22,500 bases of DNA from Chondrilla cf. caribensis (Eukaryota; Porifera; Demospongiae; Chondrillida; Chondrillidae): NCBI GenBank assembly GCA_964020155.1, contig OZ026566.1:2865789-2888288 (forward strand). Reading direction: 5' to 3'. The position numbers and the translations under genes are program-made. The notes beneath the pieces are model-generated. The model did no database searches and was not told the origin of the DNA. It was given only the letters and a program-made list of their open reading frames with translations. Below are positions 11,185-20,744 of this stretch, in pieces; position 1 is the stretch's first letter, and every line of letters begins with the position of its first letter.

Positions 11185-12678
11185 CTAATTATAGTAAGAC
11201 TAAACTATAACCTACATAAATCCAATCTGAACTACTAGGTAAGTACTATACTTTAGTCCAATGATTAAACCCACCATTATGGTAAGCCATCCTCTGTCTG
11301 TTCACCCATCTCTCATCCTTGTCGTCCAAGTCGGGATCATAAAACAGCTCATCGTTAGTCAACTTGCGATGCTTTTCTTCCTTATGCGATGCCTCCTTCG
11401 ATACAGCTGGTTTACGGTCACTCTCAACACCATCGCCACCTTCATCACTGGAGCCAGAACTGAAGTACACATCGTCATAATACTCCACACCCTTTTGGCT
11501 GCTTGTGCCTTGATGAACGTCCTTCTGTGGTGCAGAACCCTTGGGAACAGCTGGGACTTGTGACTGCAGGCCTTTGTGACCAGTTATTCTATACTTTGAC
11601 TCCATACTGGAACAGAAAAAAAGAAGTAGGAACATCTCTTTAATAGTACAGGAAGCTAGAGGTAGGAAACATCTCTTTAATACTCTCAGCAGTCACCTTA
11701 TTCAAGTGACCACCTGACTAAACTGGTTAAACTTTTCCAACACTATCCCTTCCTACATGAACCTTTCCAACATTATCTGTCCCTATGCTAATCATCATTC
11801 ACACAATAAAATAGAACTCCAATAATTGTCAAGGGCACCCTTTACTGTGGGCCAAAGATCATATTACATCAACTACAATATTTTTATAGTCCCACTGCTA
11901 TACAACTGAAATGGACCATAGCTTCAACGCCTGATGTTACATAATTTTCATCTACTAGATCATAGACCAAACAGAATCTTTCATCAAAGTGGATCTTCCA
12001 CCAAGCTCAATCTTCTATCGAACCAAGCACACTCACATGGTCATCATTCCATCCAGTTCACTTGCCATTTGCTTCTCAAACTCGTCCTCTGAGCTTCCCT
12101 CACCAGCAGAACTACCAGTCAGACTTTTGGCTCTTTTGGTATTCTCCTCGTTATCAGAAGATCTACAAACACAGGTGAAACAGATAAGAGGGGCTTGTGT
12201 GTACCATCTAGTAAGCAGACAGATGGTTGAAATTGGTCAATCAGGAACACACCCCAATTGACGGATTTCATACAGCTTCTTGAAAACAGTGTGAAAATGT
12301 TAAAATGGCGCCTATAAAATGAATATACATTGCATACATGGGATATATACTGTGGAAAAATCAACATGCGTTCATAATAATACACATTTTGACTGTTTTC
12401 TTATACTAATGTTACCCGAATTCGACTCACAAAGATGAAACCAATACAGTGGAGCCTTTAGCCATCGCAAGGTTATGGACAAACTAAGCCCACACCAGGG
12501 GATTATATAGAACCATACATAAGTACTCATGTACCATAATGACAGAACAGTGTATGAAGGCAATCATTCCCGGCGAAATTCACCCTGTGCTATCATCACA
12601 ATCTGAAAACTCCAGGTCGCTCTCATTTTCGTTCATGTAGCCCGCATTTTGATCTTCATTCGATTGACCAAACTCCAT
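10353..12678 (-). CDS. EAPP: E2F-associated phosphoprotein (EAPP), complete
   Basis: EAPP is a nuclear phosphoprotein known from mammals to bind E2F factors and affect cell-cycle transcription. Five exons join in frame: 12678-12584, 12162-12037, 11606-11275, 11044-10864 and 10590-10353 (323 aa; human about 285). The N-terminus is acidic and Ser-rich (MEFGQSNEDQ..., SSEDEFEKQM). The family core is clear: GVEYYDDVYF, then TNDELFYDPDLDDKDERWV, then DAVLSCPACMTTLCLDCQRH with two Cys pairs. Next come YKTQYRAMFVLNCSI, a basic stretch KPKQKKRKK, and CSSCNTEVGVYDKDEVFHFY with another CxxC just before the stop. The Cys pairs probably bind zinc (inference). I chose the ATG at 12678 because it aligns with the family start; the frame stays open upstream to 12813 with unrelated sequence. 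It lies on the same strand as VTI1B and CCDC88. Confidence 0.95.
11111..11184. repeat. (CA)30 followed by (GA)7 compound microsatellite
   Basis: Pure CA run to 11170, then a GA run. It lies in EAPP intron 3, between exon 3 (ends 11275) and exon 4 (starts 11044). Confidence 0.95.
11607..12036 (-). other. EAPP intron 2 with two small degenerate tandem duplications
   Basis: The phrase GTAGGAAACATCTCTTTAAT occurs twice about 36 bp apart (about 11626 and 11662). TTTCCAACA/CTATC is likewise duplicated about 33 bp apart (about 11734-11785). No exon, RNA or regulatory element is recognised in the rest. Confidence 0.6.
12163..12583 (-). other. EAPP intron 1
   Basis: 421 bp of ordinary intron sequence. 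Apart from splice sites matching exon 1 (phase 2) and exon 2, I see no feature. Confidence 0.7.
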
Positions 12679-13101
12679 TTCCAAAAAGTCAGTTCTTGAT
12701 CTAGGCCACCAAGTAAAAAAACGCACACACAACGGTCCCGTGTTTGGGAAATCCCCGATTATATCAAACGCCAGGGGCGTATAACGGCATAATGTTGTGC
12801 ACTGCTGCACCATAGATACTCTGCATCTCTGCCATCACTGCGTCGTCTCAGTCAGCGAACCACTCAGTACATTCCTGGATTAGTTGTATGAGTCGATGTA
12901 CTCTGCAACCAACCACACTTTAACGCAAAACTGGACAAAAATGCTAAAATTTACAGATAGTATACTTAGTATATACAGCTGCATAATAATATATTCTCTA
13001 TTCGTATATAGACAGGTTTCACATAATAAATTTCTCAGGGCAAGGGCAACACCAGTCAGTACACACAATAGCTGCAGGTACACGGAGTGTAGTGGACATT
13101 C
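12679..13101. promoter_or_regulatory. Intergenic region between VTI1B stop and EAPP start
   Basis: It holds the VTI1B 3' flank and, by position, the EAPP promoter. The part near the EAPP start (about 12690-12860) contains most of the CpGs in the gap. No specific promoter motif or AATAAA signal is seen. Confidence 0.4.
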
Positions 13102-13410
13102 TCAGGAGAAGAACTTCCAATAAATCAATCCTCCCAGGACTAAAATTTGAATTATTATCACCACGGCGACTAATATCTTATTCTTCACAGCACTGTATGG
13201 AGATATGAGGAGAGAGGTAGCAATAGTTGAAAGAGACAGCACTTCAACTATAAGTATTGATGCATCACCGTTACTGCCATCATCAACTGCCTTGTAAACA
13301 GAGTAGCAAGTTACTCAACACTCAAGAATATAGTACCAGATGAATGCCCCCCACACACACATATGCCCCCCCCCACACACACAACACACACACACACACA
13401 CACACACACA

Positions 13411-13452
<42 letters not shown>

Positions 13453-13486
13453 ACATACACACACACACAATACACACACACACACA

Positions 13487-13558
<72 letters not shown>

Positions 13559-14190
13559 TACACGCAAATAGGCAGTGTCATAATAGTCCTATGATGAGAA
13601 CACATGGACATGTGTTTAGGCTAGAATTCCAGCAGTGTACACGGGAGACCACACACTTAGAGCTACAAGTATCACTTACTGACACATTGTTACTTGTATT
13701 GTACTCACCTACAAGCTATTTTAGTCAGTAACCTCTGGGATTCATTTAGGTCGGAATTCATATCTGTCATCTGCAGACAAGACAGGCAGATAAAAGGTTG
13801 CAACCCTCTCCTGGGTGCCAGTGGGTGGATTCCAGCATTATCATCACCATCATCATCATAATATTATCATTATTATACTGGTAAAAACTCCACTTAGCCA
13901 CAAGGCTACCTTACAGGGAGTCTAGTGAACTAGTACATGTGTATCTGTAACAACATAACATCATCCACACCTCCTCCAGGAGTCTATACCTCAACACCTA
14001 CATTCTACCATAGACACACCACACTATACTATACACAAGCTGTTCTCCTACACTACTACTAGCAATGGCGTACTGCATATATATGTACATAAGACAATAG
14101 TACGTTGTACATACACTTACATACACGTACACACCCATCAACTCCACACAGGGACACATACGTGCATACAACAAGAGAGGACACACACAA

Positions 14191-14252
<62 letters not shown>

Positions 14253-15195
14253 CTTCTTGTAGTCACAAGCTGTTCTCGTTGATCATGTAGAGTTCCCATC
14301 ACATCTTCACACACATTATCTAGCAGAGTTGTCACAAGTCAGTCATTCACAAATTCATTTGGAAAGTAAAAACCTCCACTCCCCACATACTGTGTTACAC
14401 AATTGACCTGGTTAGGAATTATACAGTGATGAATTTCAACCATGGCCATTGAGTGCCATTTTCTCAGCCTTTAGAATAGTGTCAGAGGAACCACACAGCA
14501 CAAAGGGCCTACAGGGCAATCACTACAAACAAATAATGAAGTAGGGGACTACTGGAGTAGTCTCGCACAGCCAAACACATCCAGGATCAGCAACAGATCA
14601 AAACAGAAGAGCTAGATTAAGGGTTTGGCTACACAAGACTGCTGTTTGAGTGGTTCCAATCTATGTAGGCACCACAGGGAAATTTGAGGAAATCATTCAG
14701 AGAGTTAATAACTAGAGAGGGTGAAGGGAGTTCAGTCTCACCAGAACAAAGTACATAATTCTTGACGGTGTTTAAACTGCAAAGGGATCCTTGTTCCCAT
14801 TTACCCAAGAAGTACAATGTTCTCCAAAATATTCACAGAGGTGCACTTTGCATGATTTACACCACACAATGACATGATCTGTAATCGTACACACACCTGT
14901 GTCTGCTGCCACTGCTTGCGTCCGTGCTAGAGTTTCAGATGTGCTACGAGCGATATGAGTATTCCTCTCAACTTGACCCATATAATCCTCAAACTGGAAA
15001 TACAATTGGACACAAGACACAGACATGTTCACACTGGAGTTTGATGCATATGAACAACCACACACCTGCACACTTTTTCCAGGTGTTTTCAGCAGTTCTG
15101 ATCTTTCAGAGGGTCTGGTTGATGACGTCTTTACAGAGGCAGAAATAGTACATTAAAACACAATCAGATAAAAATAACACACACATGCATGCACG

Positions 15196-15232
<37 letters not shown>

Positions 15233-16312
15233 GCGCGCGCGTTCCATTTCAATTCACGACACCACCACTCTTGCTAATCTACTTACAGCAATGACTACAT
15301 CACAACATCACAACATTACAACATCACAATAACACAACAACTCTCACTAATTTCCTTCGAAGGTCTCCTATGGCCATCTTGTACTTATCAACCCTACTCT
15401 GCATGGACAGCTGGTAGGTTGAAGGTGCGGTCCTCACTTCCACCATCATCTCACGGATCTAGCAAACAGGCAGCAGTCTCTGAATCCGGGAAAGATACCT
15501 CCACCTCCAATACAAAATCTAATACAACCCAAAAGTTTGTTTTTTTTTGGGGGGGGGGGGTTCCTCTGCTTAGAAAACTCTTCAACCACCACATTAACTT
15601 TTATCTACTTAGGGAAACATTTCCCCTCTCCTTCCAAAATGTCTGGTCTGTTTGGTGCATACACAAGAAGAACACAAACCAAAGAGAACTAGTCCCCAAC
15701 AGTGCCGTACAGGGGTTGTTCAGAAAATCACTCGTAAACCTGTCAACATTCACACTACTACAGCACAGAGAACACAGCCAACTCACAATCGAGTCAATGT
15801 CACTACATTTTCTTTCAATGCTCTTAACTGTTCCTGCTCTGGAGTCTAAATCAATGTAAACAGCTAATGATACCATGCAGTATTTGAAGAACGAATGTCA
15901 CATAAACAAATCTAGGGTCTATGGTCAAATCACAGATACTCCAACACAAAATAATTTTGACAGTCTCGTGTTCACCATTCCCTCGTGGGCCGTACCAGAG
16001 ACTCGCCCATATTTCATGTTTGTAACCTATACTTGAGGTTCTACATTTCACTTTTATTATTCTGGATGTTATCGTTATTCAAGAATGATTTTATTCCGGT
16101 ATTCTAATGAGTACTGAATAACTTGATGACTAAGTCGTATGATTCCCTCTAAAAATAGCTTCACAATACCTGAATTGTAGTGGTATAGGTGATAATTGAT
16201 AACTGATCTTACCTCCTCTAAGTTTAGGTAGAGTTACGTCAAGAAGTCTCCCCGTGTCTTCTATTAACTGCTTAATTTCATCTTCCAAATCTTCAAAATA
16301 TTGAGAAGACAT
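13102..16312 (-). CDS. VTI1B: VTI1B-type Qb-SNARE (vesicle transport v-SNARE), complete
   Basis: Vti1 proteins supply the Qb helix in endosomal/Golgi SNARE complexes and are anchored by a C-terminal membrane segment. Eight exons join in perfect phase: 16312-16213, 15845-15787, 15458-15348, 15128-15066, 14993-14897, 14319-14249, 13770-13709 and 13192-13102 (217 aa; human VTI1B 232). Residues 1-90 form the N-terminal helical domain ([17 protein letters not shown]..., [31 protein letters not shown]). About 125-190 is the SNARE motif ([57 protein letters not shown]), aligning with human TETDQIGSEI...GEQRDQLERT. The final segment, [20 protein letters not shown], is the tail anchor and resembles mammalian LAILGGLVYYKFF. 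The donor of exon 6 lies at the start of a (GT)n tract. It is divergent from the oxygenase gene. Vti1a is an alternative, but the [10 protein letters not shown] tail favours VTI1B. Confidence 0.94.
13346..13564. repeat. Compound (AC)n microsatellite with C-runs
   Basis: Interrupted AC tract (CCCC interruptions at the left, AATAC, GAC and TAC variants within) in the last intron of VTI1B, between exon 7 (13709) and exon 8 (13192). Long Thr/His and Cys/Val ORFs across it are artefacts of dinucleotide translation. Confidence 0.95.
14193..14248. repeat. (AC)28 microsatellite abutting a VTI1B 5' splice site
   Basis: AC run whose right end is the splice donor of VTI1B exon 6. On the minus strand the exon ends AGAAGAAGG at 14249 and the intron begins GTGTGTGT at 14248. 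Confidence 0.93.
14320..14896 (-). other. VTI1B intron 5
   Basis: 577 bp between exons 5 and 6. The donor is GTGTGTACG and the acceptor CTCTGCTAG. No repeat, exon or RNA is recognised inside. Confidence 0.65.
15177..15241. repeat. (AC)n-(GC)n alternating purine-pyrimidine tract
   Basis: ACAC..., then GCACGCACGC, a long AC run, and a terminal (GC)5 block, in the VTI1B intron between exons 3 and 4. Alternating purine-pyrimidine sequence of this kind, especially GC repeats, can adopt Z-DNA under supercoiling. Confidence 0.9.
15540..15560. repeat. T(n)G(n) homopolymer junction
   Basis: A run of T followed directly by about 11 G in the VTI1B intron between exons 2 and 3; in the transcript it reads C-run then A-run. 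Such runs are often length-variable or mis-sequenced. Confidence 0.85.
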
Positions 16313-16438
16313 TTTGTTTCTCGGGCCCGTTTTAGTTCGGGACCATAACGTCATACCCCGAGTACTATATTTAGAACACCCCCAGCTCATGCAAGGGTTG
16401 TTCGAGTCGCCTGAGTCATTATTGCAAGTCATTTTGTC
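16313..16438. promoter_or_regulatory. 126-bp shared promoter region between VTI1B and the 2OG oxygenase
   Basis: The two divergent start codons (16312 minus, 16439 plus) are separated by 126 bp, so both 5' UTRs and core promoters must lie here or overlap the genes. A CRE half-site-like AACGTCAT occurs at about 16347-16354. No TATA box is obvious. An in-frame TGA at 16412-16414 limits the plus-strand gene to the ATG at 16439. Confidence 0.7.
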
Positions 16439-17101
16439 ATGGACGGCAAGAGCTACAAACCTGTTTTCTCTCAGCTGGAAGGATCTCTGAAGAAGGAGAC
16501 TCCTAAAGTTACATGTGAACCTATTCTAAACGGGCATGGGTGGCTTCTGAAGAATACGTTGGCCGAGGACGAATGCAAAGCAATTATTCAGCTGACGGAG
16601 AACCTTGGATATGAGGACGCCGAATCGTATTGCTTTATGTATAGGAATAGAATGAACGACAGGATAATGAGTGACGACCCTCAGTTGGCTGATTTCTTAT
16701 GGGATAGAGTGAAGGAGTTTGTTCCAGAAGAAATTAACGCTTTTGGGCGCTTATGGAAAGCGTCCAAACTCAACACGAGATTCCGTATATGTCGTTACCG
16801 TGGAGAATTAAGCCATCACTTCGGTCCTCACTGTGATGGTATTTATCCAGAATCCAACAACCGCATGAGCATTCTCACATGCATGTTCTACCTCAATGAC
16901 TCCTCGGAGTTTGAGGGAGGTTTGACCAATTTCTTCAAACATCGTACCAATGTGGTGTCGCTCAGCGTTGCCCCTTCTCCCGGGCTGTGTCTTATATTTC
17001 ACCAGAATGAAGTTGAACACTGCTACCACGAAGGAACTCCTGTCCTGAAGGGTCTCAAGTATATCCTTAGAACAGACATTATGTTCGATGCCATTGGTTA
17101 G
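16439..17101 (+). CDS. Intronless 2-oxoglutarate/Fe(II)-dependent oxygenase (prolyl 4-hydroxylase-like domain)
   Basis: A single 220-aa ORF. The family fold couples decarboxylation of 2-oxoglutarate to hydroxylation of a substrate at a mononuclear iron. The iron-binding HxD is H131-C-D133 (GPHCDG), and the distal His is H197 in HEGTPV (H194 is a less likely alternative). K207 of GLKYILRTD sits where prolyl 4-hydroxylases place the 2-oxoglutarate-binding Lys. Further landmarks are CRYRGE (118-123), LTCMFYLND (146-154), FEGGLTNFF (158-166) and APSPGLCLIF (178-187). No signal peptide or membrane segment is seen, so it is probably cytosolic or nuclear. The start is set by an in-frame TGA 27 bases upstream and a purine-rich TCATGG context. 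Substrate unknown. It is intronless among intron-rich neighbours, and no poly-A tract or target duplication marks a retrocopy. Function beyond the fold is not inferable. Confidence 0.92.
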   Translation: MDGKSYKPVFSQLEGSLKKETPKVTCEPILNGHGWLLKNTLAEDECKAIIQLTENLGYEDAESYCFMYRNRMNDRIMSDDPQLADFLWDRVKEFVPEEINAFGRLWKASKLNTRFRICRYRGELSHHFGPHCDGIYPESNNRMSILTCMFYLNDSSEFEGGLTNFFKHRTNVVSLSVAPSPGLCLIFHQNEVEHCYHEGTPVLKGLKYILRTDIMFDAIG

Positions 17102-17540
17102 TGTGTACAACTACTAGTGTGACTCATTTCTGCATGTAATAACTCATATATTTCACCCAATGTATACATTTCCACTGTACATATTGTGTGTATAAGGCTC
17201 AATAATGTACATTTTGTATTATACTTCTTTATGGTAGTTGATCTTATTTTCATCATGTCTCGATTTGCGGTATGTTACACTATCCAATATAGTATATACA
17301 ATGTGTTTCTATGCATAACTACAAGAACTGAAACTAAAAGCTATAAGAGAATACTATGAACAAACTGAATCATTGTGATGTTTATCATATGGGGTGCACA
17401 CTGTGCTGTAAAATAGGCAATATTTTCAATAATAGTAATATATACCAAATATCATCTGTATTATTTTCATCACCCATATTAATTTAAACTGGTTGTGAAC
17501 AAAGTTCAGAACCTCACAAATGCTTGGATTTTATATTGAC
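17102..17540. other. 3' flank of the oxygenase gene, AT-rich
   Basis: Presumed 3' UTR and intergenic sequence. No canonical AATAAA is visible close to the stop, and no repeat or RNA is recognised. Confidence 0.5.
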
Positions 17541-17544
17541 GTAG

Positions 17545-18180
17545 TTCAGTGACATCATCTAAAAATGTCTTCCAAAATGGACGTCATGATGGCCGACCAT
17601 TTGGTGTCCCGAACAACGGATTGGCGAACCCTGCTCTTCGGCGAAGGAAATCGAAAAATCGTTGTGCAAAAAAGCTGACAATTGTTATTCGGATTGTTTT
17701 AAGGTATTTAGTAGTGATGTAGTCCGAAATTTGTCGACAGGAGGAATCGAAAAGTAAGTCTCTTTTAACGGATCGTGTGTGAACCACAAACAACATTTGC
17801 CCAAGTTTGCCATTTCAATACATGCTGCAACGGTGCCCCATTACCATCGGTGGAACGACTTAGTGCTGAACACTTCAATCGACGAACGATTTGCGTTCAA
17901 AGAAACCAAAAAATGACTTAATCCAACAATATTGGCGGCCACCGCAATTATGTGCGTGGGTGACCTCGATCGGACTCCCCAAACGAACGGAAACAATTAC
18001 CTCACTAACGCTCGGTAATAATATTTCATATTGCGCAAAAAGATGGCCGATTTCAAAAGGCCGAGAATTGGAAATTCGGCTAGAATTCAAGCGAAACGGC
18101 TTCGCCGAACTTTATAACTCCAGCGAAGGTTTTTCCAAACCTAAAGTAGACGTCCAAGTATTTTGAGTGCTGGGGAAGGC
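17545..18180. repeat. Block of unlike composition (possible decayed dispersed repeat)
   Basis: This stretch lacks the AC/ACGT microsatellites typical of the window and is richer in CpG and in phrases such as TTCGGCGAA, CGAAC and GGCCGA. Its right part (about 18036-18160) has a diverged second copy at 18802-18918. An open frame at 17891-18166 encodes an unrecognised 91-aa peptide. I cannot assign a transposon family or show clear ends. Confidence 0.4.
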
Positions 18181-18262
18181 TTCTGCGACTCCACTTTTAT
18201 CATTTTTTATCAAATTGTACACTTAGGGCAACTATAAATAGCGCAGATACTAATAATAAAAT

Positions 18263-18571
18263 AGATAGGTCACGGTAGCCGGTTGGTCAGGTGACACGAC
18301 TCTAGGCTCCAGGTCGCGGGTTCGAAACCTCGAAAGGACGGTTTTTTTCTCTGAAAAAAAAGAGCTCACTTCCTGGTGGTCAGTCGCAATACTCTCTGCA
18401 AAGAACCGTAGGGGGGAGCTTTGGGACTCGCGGCTGACCTCCCAGCTAGAATAGTGTCTTCTGCATTCGCGGAATGACCAAGTACACAGTACCTGTGGAA
18501 AGTCCCTATAAAGCCAACCATGGGTTTGTTCGACCCCGAGTGGGTGACCTTTTTTTTTTTTTTTTTTTTTT
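18263..18571 (+). mobile_element. tRNA-derived SINE with poly(T) tail
   Basis: The head carries an A-box-like TAGCCGGTTGG (18276-18286) and a perfect B box GGTTCGAAACC (18319-18329), about 32 bases apart, as in RNA polymerase III internal promoters. T-arm and anticodon-arm pairing is degraded, so it is not a working tRNA. A roughly 200-bp unrelated body follows and ends in an uninterrupted 22-T run (18550-18571). A T7 run at about 18342-18348 just after the head could stop Pol III early. No clear target-site duplication was found. Confidence 0.72.
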
Positions 18572-18575
18572 CAAC

Positions 18576-19238
18576 TCAAGGCCATAAACCACCCATAACC
18601 ATCATTACAATGTACTGTATGTTGTATGCATCATTATACAATCACTACATGTACCACACAAATGGGGAGCATTATAGGGAACATATGTACGACAATGCAG
18701 GAATGATTAACAACAATATTATGTATAGACTATTGGTAGCTACTAATAAGTGATTATTATCGCTGATTGAGTACTCTAAAATTAATTTTTAGGGGTTGCT
18801 TGAAAAAGATGCCCTATTTTGAAATTCCAAGAATTAGAAATTGGTCTGGAATTCGGGCATAACAGGTATGCCAAACGTAATAACCTCGAAGCCCAAAAAG
18901 AGATGCCTAAGTAGTTCCAGTGTGTGTGGGGGGGGGATACTTGTTGGTTTGGAGAGTTTGATGTAATAGGATCAGACTTTGACCCACGTAACTACCTTTC
19001 AATGCACAAAAAATAATTAAACAATGCACTAATACACATAACATGAAGTTGTATGCATCAGCATAAATTTATAAAAATTACAAATTTACAAAATTAATAC
19101 ATACATACGTCTAAAATAGAGATATTCGTAATAATAATTTTAATATGCAGTGTGTGTGTGTGTGTTTGAGTGTGGGTACTAAACTATGAAACATTTCATT
19201 ACTATTGTGGGTAGGTAGGTGTATTACACACAGCAAGT
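18576..19238. other. Intergenic region downstream of NBR1-like gene
   Basis: AT-rich. It contains the diverged repeat copy at 18802-18918, a G8 run near 18929-18936 and a (TG)n tract near 19150-19165. No gene is supported. It includes the 3' flank of the minus-strand NBR1-like gene. Confidence 0.5.
18802..18918. repeat. Diverged second copy of the 18036-18160 sequence
   Basis: AAAAAGATGCCC...GAATTAGAAATTGGTCTGGA aligns with AAAAAGATGGCC...GAATTGGAAATTCGGCTAGA in the same orientation. The match continues through AATTC...GCATAAC/GCGAAAC, with roughly two thirds of positions identical by eye. At protein level, ELEIGLEF versus ELEIRLEF is kept, but this copy has an early stop. Confidence 0.6.
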
Positions 19239-20547
19239 TCAACTCTGGCGGTCGAGGTCATTCACAACAGCTCTTATGTGGTTGTTGTGCTTCTTCAACA
19301 GCTCCTTGTTCAGGTGGCGATTTGGGAATCCCATGCTCATCAACCTATCCGCGAGATTAGTGGGTTCTTTAGGAGGTGCCCACTTTGCCTGTGGAGGTGT
19401 GTACTTCTTTGGAAGCTTGAAAGCAGGCGTGGTAGAAGTGTTATCACAACTGTCTCCTTCACATTGGATACCTTCCTGTGTGTTCTCTACTGTAGACTCT
19501 TGTTCGAGCTCTGGAGTATATTTGTCAGAATCTCCAACCTGCTGAACGACTTCAACTGAGTCAAGTATATTTTGGTCAACCAAATCTGTACAGGCATCCT
19601 ACGGACAAACAAGATGGATGAATATAACATCTGGAGAACATACAGTGAGGCAGACACACACAGACAAGTGCTGTAACACACACAGCAGCAAATATGTACA
19701 TACATACATACATACATACGTACCTGAAAGTCCTCATCTGATCCGCCTTCGAAAGGGGTGTTGAGGTCATTCTGTCCACAAACATTCTGGTTGTTATCAA
19801 CAGGTTCAAGCCTAATGTCCCCAGCTGGGGAGTCCTGTAGGCGGTGGTGGACGTGGATGCCCTTGACAAAGTTGGTGAACGTATTAACCAGACCAGTGGC
19901 TATGGTGAGAGGCTCCTTGATGGTGGCCTCACCGAGGGTCATCCTATGAAACTTGGAGTTGCAGGCATCCCTCCTGGCCTGCTTCGGTGTGGCATTTGGC
20001 GAAATACGTGGGCTGGCGTTGTCCGGATAAGGTCCTAGTTGAGGAATAGGCTGGGGTGGTCCGTCTGGCAAGGACAGCACCTCCCAGTCTGGTAGTCCCC
20101 CAAAGCTGTCTTCTCCACAAATAGTGTTATTCCTGTCGTTGGTCCTGTCCTCAACAGTGCTCTGCTGAGTCTGTCCAGCAGCAGTGAGGGGAGCATTCGG
20201 ATCAAAGCACGGTGGAATGACAATAACAAATTCATCACTGGAATCTGTAAACAACAACAACAACAGATTTTACATGATGGCTGTGCACATTAGAGGGTAC
20301 GTACATAGGGTACAAGCACCACAAACTCATTTCTTCTAACACACACTCTCCAATTGGTACACTGATGCATGTATGTATGCTGTGCTATTCAGCATGTATA
20401 TACGTGCGCACACAGAGTGCCCAGAGCTATGACAATGTATACATGTGTGCAGCTCACACAAATATCTCACCGTCCTCATCCGCCAACAAACAAACAGAGA
20501 TAAATTGATTCATTCCTAGATAACAAGATACATTCCCACCGAGTACA
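19239..20547 (-). CDS. NBR1: NBR1-like selective-autophagy receptor, C-terminal region (LIR motifs, amphipathic helix, UBA)
   Basis: NBR1 links ubiquitinated cargo to ATG8/LC3. Two exons are secure: 20244-19724 (173 codons plus a split codon) and 19598-19239 (120 codons with stop). The first opens with DSSDEFVIVIPPCFDPNAPL, aligning with human SSEDYIIILPECFDTSRPL, so FVIV replaces the known LIR core YIII. A second canonical W-x-x-L LIR candidate follows (PDWEVLSLPD). LTIATGLVNTFTNFVKGI matches the membrane-binding amphipathic segment before the UBA. The last exon has a Pro-rich linker (KKYTPPQAKWAPPKEP) and a UBA domain, LADRLMSMGFPNRHLNKELL then KKHNNHIRAVVNDL, close to human LMEMGFCDRQLNLRLLKKHN. 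A phase-compatible upstream exon, 20547-20471 (ending CLLADED), is tentative. PB1, ZZ and FW domains are not found, and the SRP54 stop lies only 970 bp upstream. The true 5' end is unresolved. Confidence 0.85.
19682..19723. repeat. (TACA/TACG)n tetranucleotide tract at the NBR1 5' splice site
   Basis: ACATACATAC...ATACGTAC ends exactly at the donor of the NBR1-like exon: on the minus strand CAG at 19724 is followed by GTACGTATGTATGTATG. Confidence 0.85.
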
Positions 20548-20626
20548 CTAGCTGGTAGTACAACGGTCTCCACACAAAATGGAACAAAGCCAACTCTCGT
20601 CATTCAAATATGAGGATCAGACGTAC

Positions 20627-20662
20627 CCTTGCCCTGAAGGAGAGGTCATTGTCTGTTTCCAT
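20627..20662 (-). other. Possible upstream exon or alternative start of the NBR1-like gene
   Basis: An ATG at 20662 in good context (GAAATGGA) opens METDNDLSFRAR and runs into a strong donor, AGG|GTACGT, at 20626. In this frame its phase (0) does not match the next candidate exon (20547-20471). In another frame (ending SPSGQ plus two bases) it does. The transcript structure is therefore undecided. Confidence 0.3.
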
Positions 20663-20744
20663 TTCTGATTTTTCTGTTGGCTATAAGTGAGAATTGGGAT
20701 AGTAAAAATGTCAAAAATTGCAAGTTACAAGTAAGTTCACCACA

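Noticed and set aside
12444..12520. Fragment of the CAGTGGAACC MITE family (ATACAGTGGAGCCTTT)
   Set aside because: Only about 12 bases resemble the terminus and no matching right end was found.
12679..12813. Upstream in-frame extension of EAPP starting at 12813 (MVQQCTTLCRY...)
   Set aside because: The extra residues have no resemblance to the EAPP N-terminus, whereas MEFGQSNEDQ at 12678 gives the acidic family start; the frame is open by chance in the promoter region.
13340..13731. His/Thr-rich ORFs (and Cys/Val-rich ORFs on the other strand), also at 21675-22429
   Set aside because: These are translations of (AC)n/(GT)n dinucleotide repeats within introns of VTI1B and SRP54.
15419..15859. 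146-codon plus-strand ORF
   Set aside because: It overlaps VTI1B exons 2 and 3 in antisense and crosses the T/G homopolymer run; no homology.
16313..16432. Upstream in-frame ATG for VTI1B at 16432 (MTCNNDS...)
   Set aside because: The added 40 residues are not family-like and would consume almost the whole divergent promoter; [10 protein letters not shown] at 16312 aligns with Vti1 starts.
18266..18340. Functional tRNA gene
   Set aside because: Only the A- and B-box motifs are kept. The T and anticodon stems do not pair properly, and the sequence continues into a SINE-like body.
20454..20547. PB1 OPCA motif reading (LLADEDGEIFV) as proof of an NBR1 PB1 domain
   Set aside because: The resemblance arises only by reading through the donor at 20470 into a stop at 20454-20456. 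Spliced, the exon joins DSSDEFVIV in phase. The rest of a PB1 domain is not there.
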